Shown: piece by piece, positions 43,741 to 52,088 of the stretch
Layout: every line of letters begins with the position of its first letter
How positions within the stretch are numbered: the first letter of the stretch is position 1
Source: Kluyvera genomosp. 1
Lineage (GTDB): Bacteria; Pseudomonadota; Gammaproteobacteria; Enterobacterales; Enterobacteriaceae
Assembly (NCBI RefSeq): GCF_001266615.1
Contig: NZ_LGHZ01000021.1
Span: 93,276 to 157,275 of the forward strand
DNA: 64,000 nucleotides
Direction of reading: 5' to 3'
Notes under the pieces: model-generated
The model's input: only the letters and a program-made list of their open reading frames with translations
Database searches by the model: none
Told to the model about the DNA's origin: nothing
Translations under genes and position numbers: made by a program

Positions 43741-43753
43741 TCAGGAGTAGGCA

Positions 43754-46045
43754 ATGTCTGCTGGAACAATTTCCATTCAAAATAATACAGCGGCGGTGGC
43801 CGGTGATGGAACGGCATTCACCACTGCACTCTCCGCGGGTGATTTTATTGTTATAACCGCTGGTGGTGTGACGTATACGCTGCCAGTGAAATCTATCGAG
43901 AGCGACACAGCGCTGACTCTTGCCAGAAGCTACAACGGCCCGGCGGTAACTGCTGGCGCCTGGACGGCGATGCCGCGGGACACTCTGAACCGCATCAGCG
44001 GACAAATGGCAGCTGATACATCTTATGCAATCCGCCAGCGTGTTCTTGAAATCGATAACTGGTATCAGCTGCTGGAAGTCAACGGCGACGTCACCATCAA
44101 AATGGCCGACGGCTCGAGCTACACAGGGCCTTCCTGGCTCAAGCTGATTGATGTAATGAAAACACTGAAAATTGATGAGCTAATCCCCCTGGCGGAACAG
44201 ATTCACGCGGATGCTCAGCAGGTAGCAGATGATAAGCCCGTTATCATTCAGGCCAAAGATGATGCACAGGCCGCCGCCGCTGCCGCTGCCGCATCAGAAA
44301 ATAATGCGGCCGAGTCAGAGACCAACTCTGCAGCGTCGGAAGAAGTAGCTATACAGAAGGCAAAAGAGGCAAAGGAATCAGCAGAGCAGGCCGGGGCATC
44401 AAACCCGCTGCTGGCACTGCAAAAGAGTCTGAATCTTTCCGATCTTGCCGACCGCGCAGCGGCCTGGCTCAACGTCCGGCCGATTGGGGCAACGCCTTTG
44501 GCAGCCGATGCCGTCAATGATTACGATGCTCCAACGTGGCGACAGGTCAGAAACCTTATCGAGAGCGGCACGGCCGGTCCGACGATGAACGGCGTTATGA
44601 ACTACCACATAGGCGAGGCGGTAGTATGGGAAACGCGAGCATATTACCCGCCAAACTGTCTGCCTCGTGACGGTCAGTTAGTTAATCGTGCAGACTGGCC
44701 TGAACTGTGGGCGTGGGCACAAAAGACCACACCTATCACTGACGCGGCCTGGCTGGCAGATGTAACTAAACGTGGCTCGTATTCAAACGGCAACGGAACA
44801 ACAACTTTCCGCGTACCTGACTGGAACGGCGTACAACCGGGCTCTATTCCTGGTGTGTTCTTCCGTGGGGGTACTGGTGCGGCCGATATGGTGACGCGTG
44901 ATTCTGGCTTGCCTAATTTGTCTGGGTTTTTCGGCTTGCATGTGTTTTCTGCTGTAGCTGCTTTGTACGAGGCTTATCCATTCCCTGCTGATTCACCTTT
45001 TTTTGCATCAAGGTCTTCAAACACTTTCTATGGTCTTGGAGACCTGAGTGTGCAGACTAACACTGGGGCAAATTACCCTGTTGAGTTCGGTTTTAACGCG
45101 GGGCGTCAGTGGTCTGGCTTTGGTCGTGTATCTGGGGAGGTTGCACCGCGCCAAGTATCAGGTGTTTGGCTTGTTCGTGCTTCTGGTGGGTTTGTGGCGG
45201 CTAATACGTCGTGGAGCGTTATCGATGGAGATGCAACAGCGCCAGCGGATAACACCATTGTTAGAGGTGGTTCGGTCAAGTCCGAATATTGGGCCACAGG
45301 GGCCAGTAAATACACGGCTGAAATAATCGCACAGGCACAATATGGGGCAGCTGTTTCAGTGGCCGTTATCCGGGCAACTAATAAAGTAAACAATGCTACT
45401 GCAGACTTTGTATTTGAAACTACCGGAAATATGACTGTCCCAAATAGTGTTGTTTCGAAGCAGGTTGTTTGTAGCGCACTCGGGGCAAATGCCGCCTTAG
45501 TTAAAAAACCATCCTCTGCTTCACCAGATAGCACTAACGCAATTTATTATGTTGGAAGCCCTTATCACACCGTGCTTTGCTATAACACCACGGTACCTGG
45601 TGCGTATTATAGCCATGCCTGGCGGATGAACTATGATAACGATCCGAATAAAAACATCTGGTGGGAGCTGCGTAGCAGCGGTCAAACATCCTCACCCCAA
45701 GGCATTCTGGCCGTTCAGGGTTCTGACGTTAGGATCAAATATGATTTTGTTCCGCCTAAATCTGGTGCGTGGGAAAGAGTTGCTGGTATTGGCATCTGCG
45801 AGTTCAAATACAATGGACAAGAAATTCAACAACGTGGTTTCATCGCTCAGCAAATGGGTGAAATTGACCCGACGTATGTGTTTGAGGGTGGAGCAGGTGG
45901 AGACGATGACGGTGATAAATTTGAGATTCTTAACGTAAATGACCGCGCAGTAATGGCGGACATGATCACAGTCATTCAGGCACTACAGCAAAAAGTTACG
46001 GATCTGGAAAAGATGATGGCAGATATGAAGGCATCTGGTACTTAA
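43754..46045 (+). CDS. Side tail fibre with S74 self-cleaving chaperone domain
   Basis: A 763-residue protein. The N-terminal attachment domain (about 1-140) is followed by an Ala/Glu-rich coiled coil (about 170-215) and a collar-like domain (YPPNCLPRDGQLVNRADWPELW). A receptor-binding part comes next, and a C-terminal S74 intramolecular chaperone (SDVRIKYDFV, later RGFIAQQMGEIDPTYV and a final coiled coil). The Ser-Lys dyad in SDVRIK would cut off the chaperone after trimer folding. The fibre probably binds surface polysaccharide. Confidence 0.9.
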   Translation: MSAGTISIQNNTAAVAGDGTAFTTALSAGDFIVITAGGVTYTLPVKSIESDTALTLARSYNGPAVTAGAWTAMPRDTLNRISGQMAADTSYAIRQRVLEIDNWYQLLEVNGDVTIKMADGSSYTGPSWLKLIDVMKTLKIDELIPLAEQIHADAQQVADDKPVIIQAKDDAQAAAAAAAASENNAAESETNSAASEEVAIQKAKEAKESAEQAGASNPLLALQKSLNLSDLADRAAAWLNVRPIGATPLAADAVNDYDAPTWRQVRNLIESGTAGPTMNGVMNYHIGEAVVWETRAYYPPNCLPRDGQLVNRADWPELWAWAQKTTPITDAAWLADVTKRGSYSNGNGTTTFRVPDWNGVQPGSIPGVFFRGGTGAADMVTRDSGLPNLSGFFGLHVFSAVAALYEAYPFPADSPFFASRSSNTFYGLGDLSVQTNTGANYPVEFGFNAGRQWSGFGRVSGEVAPRQVSGVWLVRASGGFVAANTSWSVIDGDATAPADNTIVRGGSVKSEYWATGASKYTAEIIAQAQYGAAVSVAVIRATNKVNNATADFVFETTGNMTVPNSVVSKQVVCSALGANAALVKKPSSASPDSTNAIYYVGSPYHTVLCYNTTVPGAYYSHAWRMNYDNDPNKNIWWELRSSGQTSSPQGILAVQGSDVRIKYDFVPPKSGAWERVAGIGICEFKYNGQEIQQRGFIAQQMGEIDPTYVFEGGAGGDDDGDKFEILNVNDRAVMADMITVIQALQQKVTDLEKMMADMKASGT

Positions 46046-46054
46046 TGCGTGATT

Positions 46055-46089
46055 GCAGCAGCCTGCGGTATGCAAGTGCAGGCTGCTGC
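46055..46089 (+). terminator. Hairpin after the tail fibre gene
   Basis: A perfect 12-bp stem GCAGCAGCCTGC/GCAGGCTGCTGC with an 11-base loop, nine bases after the stop. No T-run, so it may be a terminator or an mRNA-stabilising end. Confidence 0.6.
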
Positions 46090-46236
46090 GGGGCAAGTGT
46101 TCATACCGTGGTGCTGGCTGATCGAAGACCAGTATCAGACATACCGTAAACGGAAAACTAAAATATGGGGTGGGCATAAGGTAACTGGTTGAGTTAATGT
46201 ATTTTATAGTCCGCTCCGTATATAAGACATATCAGA

Positions 46237-46635
46237 ATGAGTCAACTTACTACCGAACAAGTCGCGCTAATAAATTGCAGGTTAAAAGACATTAGCGATA
46301 CCTGGGCTGACTTGTGGGTCTTTCTTCATCTCGTACCCGTTGGCGTTAGCTGGGCCATCAATCTGCGGTACAGTAACTTTGACGGAAAATACCTTACTCT
46401 TGAGGAGAGAGGGCAATTTAAAGAGAAGCTGATTGCGATATCACCCCTTGTCCGTAATCTCATACATGCGCGCAGGGAAAGATACCCTAGTGATATCTAT
46501 ATTTTTCAGAGCCACTCTAACAGGGTCAAATTTCAGGGTAAGCCTGTAACCGTTATTGCGTTCAACCGGGCGTTGAAAGTAGCAGCAAAAGGCGTAACGG
46601 ATGTGGTAGTGACCAGCAAGAGTGCTCGATGGTAG
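46237..46635 (+). CDS. Degenerate tyrosine-recombinase-like protein at the prophage end
   Basis: A 132-residue protein resembling the N-terminal half of a recombinase catalytic domain (DTWADLWVFLHLVPVGVSWAINLRYSNFDGKYLTL, quoted in two parts here as one region). The usual Arg of the GLRISE motif is missing (VGVSWAI), and the His-x-x-Arg and Tyr motifs are absent. Similar short genes occur at tRNA-Ser prophage ends in enterobacteria. It is probably inactive as a recombinase; a regulatory role is conceivable. The functional integrase is expected at the prophage left end, outside the window. Confidence 0.55.
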   Translation: MSQLTTEQVALINCRLKDISDTWADLWVFLHLVPVGVSWAINLRYSNFDGKYLTLEERGQFKEKLIAISPLVRNLIHARRERYPSDIYIFQSHSNRVKFQGKPVTVIAFNRALKVAAKGVTDVVVTSKSARW

Positions 46636-46799
46636 AGTCAATCTGATTATTGCCTCACTACGCAACTGGAAATGTGAGCGCTTAAGTTGTTGGTATATTA
46701 ACTGGGGAAAAGTGGCTAACTTATTGAAAAAAGTAGACGTTAAGTACCCTGCATATACCAGTTATAAAAGCTAACTCATTGATTTATAGTTTATTCTCT

Positions 46800-46860
46800 C
46801 CGGTCTTGAAAACCGGCGACCCGAAAGGGTTCTAGAGTTCGAATCTCTACGCTTCCGCCA
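46800..46860 (+). other. Prophage attR: 3' part of tRNA-Ser(UGA)
   Basis: The anticodon arm to the CCA end of tRNA-Ser(UGA) (CCGGTCTTGAAAACCGG, T-loop GTTCGAATC, ending GCTTCCGCCA), without the 5' half. This is the displaced end left by integration into a serT-like gene; the intact tRNA should be at the left prophage end. Compared with E. coli serT the T-stem has a T-A instead of a C-G pair, with both partners changed. Confidence 0.88.
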
Positions 46861-46866
46861 AATATA

Positions 46867-46900
46867 AAACCCGAGCAACTAAGTTGCTCGGGTTTTTCGT
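46867..46900 (+). terminator. Terminator of the tRNA-Ser locus
   Basis: A 13-bp perfect stem AAACCCGAGCAAC-TAA-GTTGCTCGGGTTT followed by T residues, six bases after the tRNA CCA end. It is host sequence and marks the return to chromosome. Confidence 0.9.
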
Positions 46901-47197
46901 TTCTGAAGACCTTTCCGTATGCCCATTCGTCTGCTTTAGCCTGTTCAGTATTGTCCAAAAACCACAACGCCGTCCTCTTGTCGTTCAATGCGATGTGTTT
47001 ATTCATATTCGTTCATACCCGTAACTGCGGTTTCTTCGAGCCTGGCATTACTTAGAGAGCGGTTGAGGTGTGTCGAGGTTTAGCAGGGGAAGGCTTACAC
47101 CCTTACTGAATATGTAAGGGTGTAAATGAGACAGCTCCGGGGGAACAGGCCGGATGAAAACAAAAGGGGGATATTTTCGTGACTGTCTGTACGGTGG
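46901..47197. other. Intergenic region after prophage attR
   Basis: About 300 bases between the tRNA terminator and hdeB. A reverse-strand open frame (46791-47006) would run through the tRNA piece and is not credible. A palindromic CACCCTTAC/GTAAGGGTG (47098-47122) may terminate the hdeB transcript. No other gene seen. Confidence 0.5.
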
Positions 47198-47518
47198 CTA
47201 TTTTTTCAATTCGTTTTTCACGGTGTCCTTAATATCTTTCAGCGCGCTTTGTGGATGTTTTTTGCAAATTTCTAAGGTGAGTGGCACCGCGGTGGTTTCG
47301 GTTTCATCGAAATCGACGTAGTCGCCGCCTTTAAAATCAACATCGTTGTTGAGCATCCAGAACGCGACCGGTGCCATAGTTTGCGGATTGAGGTCGATGA
47401 ACTCCTGGCAGCTCATATTTTTCGGTGTCAATTCTTTGGCAACGGCGCTAACGCCTGCGGTGGCCAGCAGTGCAGTGGTAAGAATCCCCACCGTGGAGAG
47501 TGTAAATTTGTTAATCAT
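47198..47518 (-). CDS. hdeB: Periplasmic acid-stress chaperone HdeB
   Basis: A 106-residue protein starting MINKFTLS (ATG 47518 after GGAG). The signal peptide ends near SAVA. The mature part has the HdeB pattern (MSCQEFIDLNPQTMAPVAFW, then EICKKHPQ) with its two disulfide Cys. HdeB is a small periplasmic chaperone that prevents aggregation at low pH. In E. coli it is adjacent to hdeA; here the two are split by adiC and adiY. Confidence 0.9.
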   Translation of the reverse strand: MINKFTLSTVGILTTALLATAGVSAVAKELTPKNMSCQEFIDLNPQTMAPVAFWMLNNDVDFKGGDYVDFDETETTAVPLTLEICKKHPQSALKDIKDTVKNELKK

Positions 47519-47710
47519 AATAAACTCCATAATAAATATTGAGATGCTGATATTGCCGGCAATGTTTCAAATGTCGGCTAGCTAAATAATACTGCGTCAA
47601 ATAAAAGAGAGCGTTTTGACCAATGAAAATAGCCATAAATGATATTTTCTGGCGCTCATTTTTTTATTTTCTGTTCTTTAGTCAGGGATGATTTATTTCC
47701 TTCCGTTCCG

Positions 47711-49048
47711 CTATGCCTTATCCACTGGGGCATCTAATGGATAGGGATTTTTATGAATCCGGTTGTAGTTAAGCGCGTAGAACGCAGTAATCACCATCAG
47801 AGTGACAAATGACCACATCACCTCTTTTGCTCCAGAACCTACAACCGCCCAGATGCAGTAAATAAAAGCGATAAAGGTGATGAAAAGATACAGCGGGCGT
47901 GCTTTACCAAAATGCCCGTGGCCAAGCAGCAGCAGTGCTGCACAGGTATAGAGATACGGTACAAGGGTGAAGATCACCGAGACAGAAGAGACCAGTCCAA
48001 ACTCTTTTGCCGCATTGGGTGAAATGCTGCTGAACTGGAAGATGGTCATCAGTACGCCCACGATAAGCAGTCCGGCAACAGGCGTGCCGGCTTGGTTTAC
48101 ACGAGAGAAAATAGGGGGGAACAGGCCATCGTCGGCTGCCGCTTTCGCCGTTTGGCCTGCCAGCAGGGTCCAGCCACCAAGAGAACCAAGACAACCCGCT
48201 GCCGCACAGAACGAGACGATTGCGCCCGCGGTATTGCCGAGCGCCAGGCGGGCGGCATCGCCAAAGGGAGAGGCGGAGAGTCGCAGTGCGGCGTTCGGGA
48301 TCATCCCCATAATTGCCGTCGTCGAAAGAACGTAACAAACGGCCGCAATCAGCACACCGCCAATGGTGGCGATTGGCACGTTGCGTTTTGGATTTTTCAC
48401 TACGCCTGCAGCGACTGATGCGCTTTCAACCCCAATAAAGGACCATAGCGTCACGCTGAGCGTACTTTGGATGGCACCAAAGGTGCTAAGACCACTGACG
48501 TTCCATGCGGACATATAGGTTTCGCTTTTAAACCAGAACCAACCAAAGAGGGCGATTCCGACGATAGGAATCAGTGCCAGCACGGTGGCGATTGCCTGGA
48601 CGCGGGTGATCATTTTCGGTCCGACGATGTTCAACAGAACGAATACCCACAGCACGGCCACGCAGGTGAGGGTTAACACCATCGGATCTTTAAGAATGGG
48701 GAAGAAGTAGCTTAAATAGCCCACTCCAATTACTACCATGGCGATATTGCCTACCCAGCAGGCAAGCCAGTACAGGACGTTGGTCTGGTAACCGAGAAAT
48801 GGGCCAAAACAGCGACGGGCATAGGCGTATGAACCGCCGGGGCTGGAATCTAAAGACGACATTTTGGCATACACCATCGATAGCGCCAGTGCGCCAATAA
48901 TGGTGACAAGCCACCCGTAGATAGCAATCCCGCCGGTTGCAGCCAGATTAGCTGGCAGCAGAAAAACCCCCGAGCCCATGATATTCCCGGAAACCATTAA
49001 GGTCACGGGAATGAGGCCCACTTTGTTCGCATCTGCGTCGGTTGACAT
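47711..49048 (-). CDS. adiC: Arginine/agmatine antiporter AdiC
   Basis: A 445-residue, 12-helix APC-family exchanger, the same length as E. coli AdiC and very similar along its whole length ([20 protein letters not shown]; the GSG substrate motif and WSFIGVESA are present). It brings in arginine and expels agmatine, completing the proton-consuming cycle with AdiA. A strong SD AGGAG precedes the ATG. It follows adiY on the same strand. Confidence 0.97.
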   Translation of the reverse strand: MSTDADANKVGLIPVTLMVSGNIMGSGVFLLPANLAATGGIAIYGWLVTIIGALALSMVYAKMSSLDSSPGGSYAYARRCFGPFLGYQTNVLYWLACWVGNIAMVVIGVGYLSYFFPILKDPMVLTLTCVAVLWVFVLLNIVGPKMITRVQAIATVLALIPIVGIALFGWFWFKSETYMSAWNVSGLSTFGAIQSTLSVTLWSFIGVESASVAAGVVKNPKRNVPIATIGGVLIAAVCYVLSTTAIMGMIPNAALRLSASPFGDAARLALGNTAGAIVSFCAAAGCLGSLGGWTLLAGQTAKAAADDGLFPPIFSRVNQAGTPVAGLLIVGVLMTIFQFSSISPNAAKEFGLVSSVSVIFTLVPYLYTCAALLLLGHGHFGKARPLYLFITFIAFIYCIWAVVGSGAKEVMWSFVTLMVITAFYALNYNRIHKNPYPLDAPVDKA

Positions 49049-49160
49049 AATATTTCTCCTGAATTTAATTCGGGGAAATAATAACGTATTGCCGGCGCTA
49101 TTTTAGCAGGTACAAAGGGGTATATCCGTTGCTGATATTATTCTGGCCAATATCTTAACT

Positions 49161-49928
49161 TCATTCGGTAGTGAGATATTGTTGTCGATGTTGTGTGACA
49201 TAATGTAACGGCGTCATGCCGTAAAAAGTCTTGAATACGGAAATGAAATAAGAGGTACTGCGATAACCACACAGTTGAGAAATTTGTGAGATGTTTTTAT
49301 CTGCAATGAGTAACTGCTGTGCAGCATAGCGCATACGACAATCCGTAATTATCTGGCTGTAGCTGGTTTCCTCACTTTGCAGCTTCTTTTTTAACAGACT
49401 AGGGCTCAGGCAGAGCGCGCTAGCGACCAGGCTCAAATTCCACTCTTTTTGAATGTCGCTCTGGATAATCTGGTAAACACTCTCTTTGATACTATTGCGT
49501 AGCATTTGCATGATTAGTGCAATAAATCCAGGGTGTTCAAGAAATACAGATAAAACGGTAAAGAGTAATGAGCGAGTGCGCTCAATTTCACACCTATCAT
49601 TGGTTTCAAGTACGCTGTGTAGTGCTGCTTCGCGGAATACTTCCGGGGTCCGACAATGGCAAGAAATAACGGGGGTTGCCTGTCGTGGCCAAGGAGTGAT
49701 TTGCGTCAAGTCTCTATTCAGAAATTGTAAGTAATCATTCAGAACAGCACGACTCATATGCGCAACTAGAGCATTATCCAGATAGGTAAAGTCTATAACG
49801 TTATTGTTGCAAGCGACGATGTTCAAATGGTTCGCCGGCAATGTGAGTGAGGTATTATTATTAATTTCTACCTTAACATCTTTCTCAGTGAGCACAACAA
49901 CACAAGGGGCACTGCTATTCAGTCTCAT
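49161..49928 (-). CDS. adiY: AraC-family activator AdiY
   Basis: A 255-residue regulator starting MRLNSSAPC; an upstream Met would add 12 unlikely residues. The C-terminal AraC domain has two HTH motifs (NLSLVASALCLSPSLLKKKL; ISQISQLCGYRSTSYFISVF), very similar to E. coli AdiY. AdiY activates the adi arginine decarboxylase system under acid, anaerobic conditions. It lies between hdeA and adiC on the same strand. Confidence 0.93.
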   Translation of the reverse strand: MRLNSSAPCVVVLTEKDVKVEINNNTSLTLPANHLNIVACNNNVIDFTYLDNALVAHMSRAVLNDYLQFLNRDLTQITPWPRQATPVISCHCRTPEVFREAALHSVLETNDRCEIERTRSLLFTVLSVFLEHPGFIALIMQMLRNSIKESVYQIIQSDIQKEWNLSLVASALCLSPSLLKKKLQSEETSYSQIITDCRMRYAAQQLLIADKNISQISQLCGYRSTSYFISVFKTFYGMTPLHYVTQHRQQYLTTE

Positions 49929-50260
49929 ACACGCACTCCAGGAATACGAACAAAAATACCTCAAAAAAATTTAAGGATATTGAGGTTAAAGGTTAATTGT
50001 ATGATGAATCAAAAGAAGGCATAAAATACACTAAGTTATGATAATGGCAATTGTGATAAGGAAATTAATGGTGTAAATTTTTTTTGCCACAAGTGGAAAG
50101 CGATAATGAGCAGCCCGGGGAAGGAAGGGTATTGGGGAAATAGGTTAAAATTTCTAATTTTAAATTTCATCAGCAGGGGTGATAAACTTAATGTACCAAA
50201 TGCTCACCCCTGTTGATAGACTCGTTAAGTCAGTTCAGATATTAACGCGAATTTTATCCA
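49929..50260. other. Intergenic region upstream of adiY
   Basis: About 330 AT-rich bases between hdeA and adiY. They contain an inverted repeat CAGCAGGGGT/ACCCCTGTTG (50171-50216 region) that probably terminates hdeA transcripts, and presumably the adiY promoter. No gene seen. Confidence 0.5.
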
Positions 50261-50575
50261 TTAGATATGCTTTTTAAACTTGTCCCATTCGTTTTTTACC
50301 TTGTCCTTGAAGCTGGCTTTATGATTCGCGGTGCAGGCCTGCACAATGGCCGGAGTGACGGTTTCAATCCCTTTAATGTCCATCACGGCATCTTCTGGTT
50401 TATCTTTGTTGTTCAGGGCTTCCGCAAAACCCACAGCGGTAGGCTGGAAAGTGGAATCCAGTGCCAGAAAATCTTCACAGGTCCAATTATTCACCGGTTT
50501 TGAGTTTTCAGCGGCTTGGCTCAGCGTTGGGATCAACAGTAGGCTACCGAGAATAATACCGGATACTTTCTTCAT
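50261..50575 (-). CDS. hdeA: Periplasmic acid-stress chaperone HdeA
   Basis: A 104-residue protein: signal peptide MKKVSGIILGSLLLIPTLSQA, then the HdeA fold with two Cys (WTCEDFLALDSTFQPTAVGF; IVQACTANHKASFKDKVK). HdeA unfolds at low pH and protects periplasmic proteins. It is transcribed divergently from hdeD, as in the E. coli acid fitness island. Confidence 0.96.
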   Translation of the reverse strand: MKKVSGIILGSLLLIPTLSQAAENSKPVNNWTCEDFLALDSTFQPTAVGFAEALNNKDKPEDAVMDIKGIETVTPAIVQACTANHKASFKDKVKNEWDKFKKHI

Positions 50576-50817
50576 GATGACATCCTCAATAATACAGTTA
50601 ATGTGACGAGATGATTATATCACTGACGACACTGAGCGCTAGCGGTAATAGTATTGATATAGATATTGTTAAATAATAAAAGCCATTAAAAAACAATTGG
50701 TTGATTTGTTTTTAAGAATCTTATGTCAGAAATTTTTATTAAACTTTATTTATCCAGTAGCCTTTTTTGCGGTAAATTCAAACTGTGATTTAGTTGTTTT
50801 AATCTATGGAGTTGAAT

Positions 50818-51384
50818 ATGTTAAATATAAATCAGGAAGTTATGGCTAGATTGGATGCGAAGGTTCTCGAGAAACAAAGAAATCTGCTCAGGTTTATTGC
50901 TATTTTGATGTTTATATCTGGGGTCCTATTCATTACGTTTCCCTTTATATCTGGGGATATTCTCGCCATGATCCTTGGCGTGGTGTTGATCTGTAGCAGT
51001 ATCGCCTATTTGGCAATAATGATTAAAAACCGGGTGCGTAATTTTTGGCCTGTCATCTCTGGGCTGCTGATTTGTCTTGCCTATGTCGTCATGGGGTGCC
51101 TATTTATCGGCGCGCCGGAGTTTGGTTTGTTTACAATAGGCACTTTCCTTGCCTGTCTCTTCGCCCTGGGTGGAATCATCCGTATTATGGACTGGTTCCA
51201 TCATCGTACAACTAAGGGGCGCTGGATTCAGGTTCTTATCGGCATGCTTGATTTACTCATCGCCTGGTGTTTTATCAATGCCGCACCGCAAACATCGATA
51301 ATGATGGTTTCGCTGGTGGTGGGTATTGAACTTATCGTGAGTGCATTGAGTTGTTGGTCGCTTGGGCGTTTATTTAGCAAATAA
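50818..51384 (+). CDS. hdeD: Acid-resistance membrane protein HdeD
   Basis: A 188-residue, six-helix inner-membrane protein starting MLNINQEVM (GGAG six bases upstream; ATG 50806 is too early). It resembles E. coli HdeD throughout (FPFISGDILAMILGVVLICS; APEFGLFTIGTFLA). HdeD contributes to acid resistance at high cell density. It is divergent from hdeA, and the two probably share a control region. Confidence 0.93.
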   Translation: MLNINQEVMARLDAKVLEKQRNLLRFIAILMFISGVLFITFPFISGDILAMILGVVLICSSIAYLAIMIKNRVRNFWPVISGLLICLAYVVMGCLFIGAPEFGLFTIGTFLACLFALGGIIRIMDWFHHRTTKGRWIQVLIGMLDLLIAWCFINAAPQTSIMMVSLVVGIELIVSALSCWSLGRLFSK

Positions 51385-51400
51385 TGACGAAATGATATGC

Positions 51401-51422
51401 GATCTACCCGTGTGGGTAGATC
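51401..51422. terminator. Bidirectional terminator between hdeD and gadE
   Basis: A perfect 9-bp stem GATCTACCC/GGGTAGATC with loop GTGT, between convergent genes. AT-rich flanks on both sides. Confidence 0.75.
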
Positions 51423-51440
51423 GTATAAGGCAAATAGTAT

Positions 51441-51971
51441 TTAGAAGTATGGGGAGATACTGAGCGTCGCAATATCACTCATTCTGCGGAGTTTTAGCTT
51501 GAGCATGATATTAAATTTCTGGCTGCGCAGTGTACTTTCGGAAATTTTCAATGCAGAGGCAATATCATGGTTCTCTTCCTCATGCAAAACATGGCTGACA
51601 ATTTTCAATTGATTATGTGAAAAACCTATTTTGGGTTTGCAGTAGGATATTTCGGTCGACGTCATGAGAGAGGGCCAGTTTGCCAGTGGTATTCTCCGGT
51701 TAACAAAGAGTATTGCCGCACGACATTTTATTCGACTGATATGGAAAGGCGCTAACACGATAATACGTTCGACGTTGAGCATCTCGATGATTCTGACTGC
51801 ATTATCGTCAATTACATTATTATGATAAACATCGATAATTACTTTTGTTGTGGAATCCGTCACCTGTTGACGGATATCTACCATTTTGTCTATTCTGATG
51901 ACATTTTCATTAGTGAACAAATGCGTCACCCCCTGGAACAGGAATTCATCTTTGGTGACCATTAAAATCAT
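51441..51971 (-). CDS. gadE: Acid-resistance regulator GadE (LuxR-type)
   Basis: A 176-residue protein very like E. coli GadE in length and pattern: an N-terminal receiver-like part (MILMVTKDEFLFQGVTHLF, KVIIDVYHNN) and a C-terminal LuxR HTH (IASALKISESTLRSQKFNIM, LKLRRMSDIATL). GadE activates hdeA, hdeB, hdeD and amino-acid decarboxylase genes. It lies just upstream of hdeD in convergent orientation and downstream of adiA. Confidence 0.9.
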   Translation of the reverse strand: MILMVTKDEFLFQGVTHLFTNENVIRIDKMVDIRQQVTDSTTKVIIDVYHNNVIDDNAVRIIEMLNVERIIVLAPFHISRIKCRAAILFVNRRIPLANWPSLMTSTEISYCKPKIGFSHNQLKIVSHVLHEEENHDIASALKISESTLRSQKFNIMLKLKLRRMSDIATLSISPYF

Positions 51972-52088
51972 AAACTACCTCCATGACTGAAAAAAGCGCG
52001 GAGCGACCCCGCGCAAAAGTGAGACTCAGGATTTAAATTGACGACTGCTTCCGGGCTTTTCGTTTCCGGCTCAAAACTGTTGATTATT

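Noticed and set aside
46791..47006. Reverse-strand open frame of 71 codons at attR
   Set aside because: Passes through the tRNA fragment and its terminator; chance open frame or relic.
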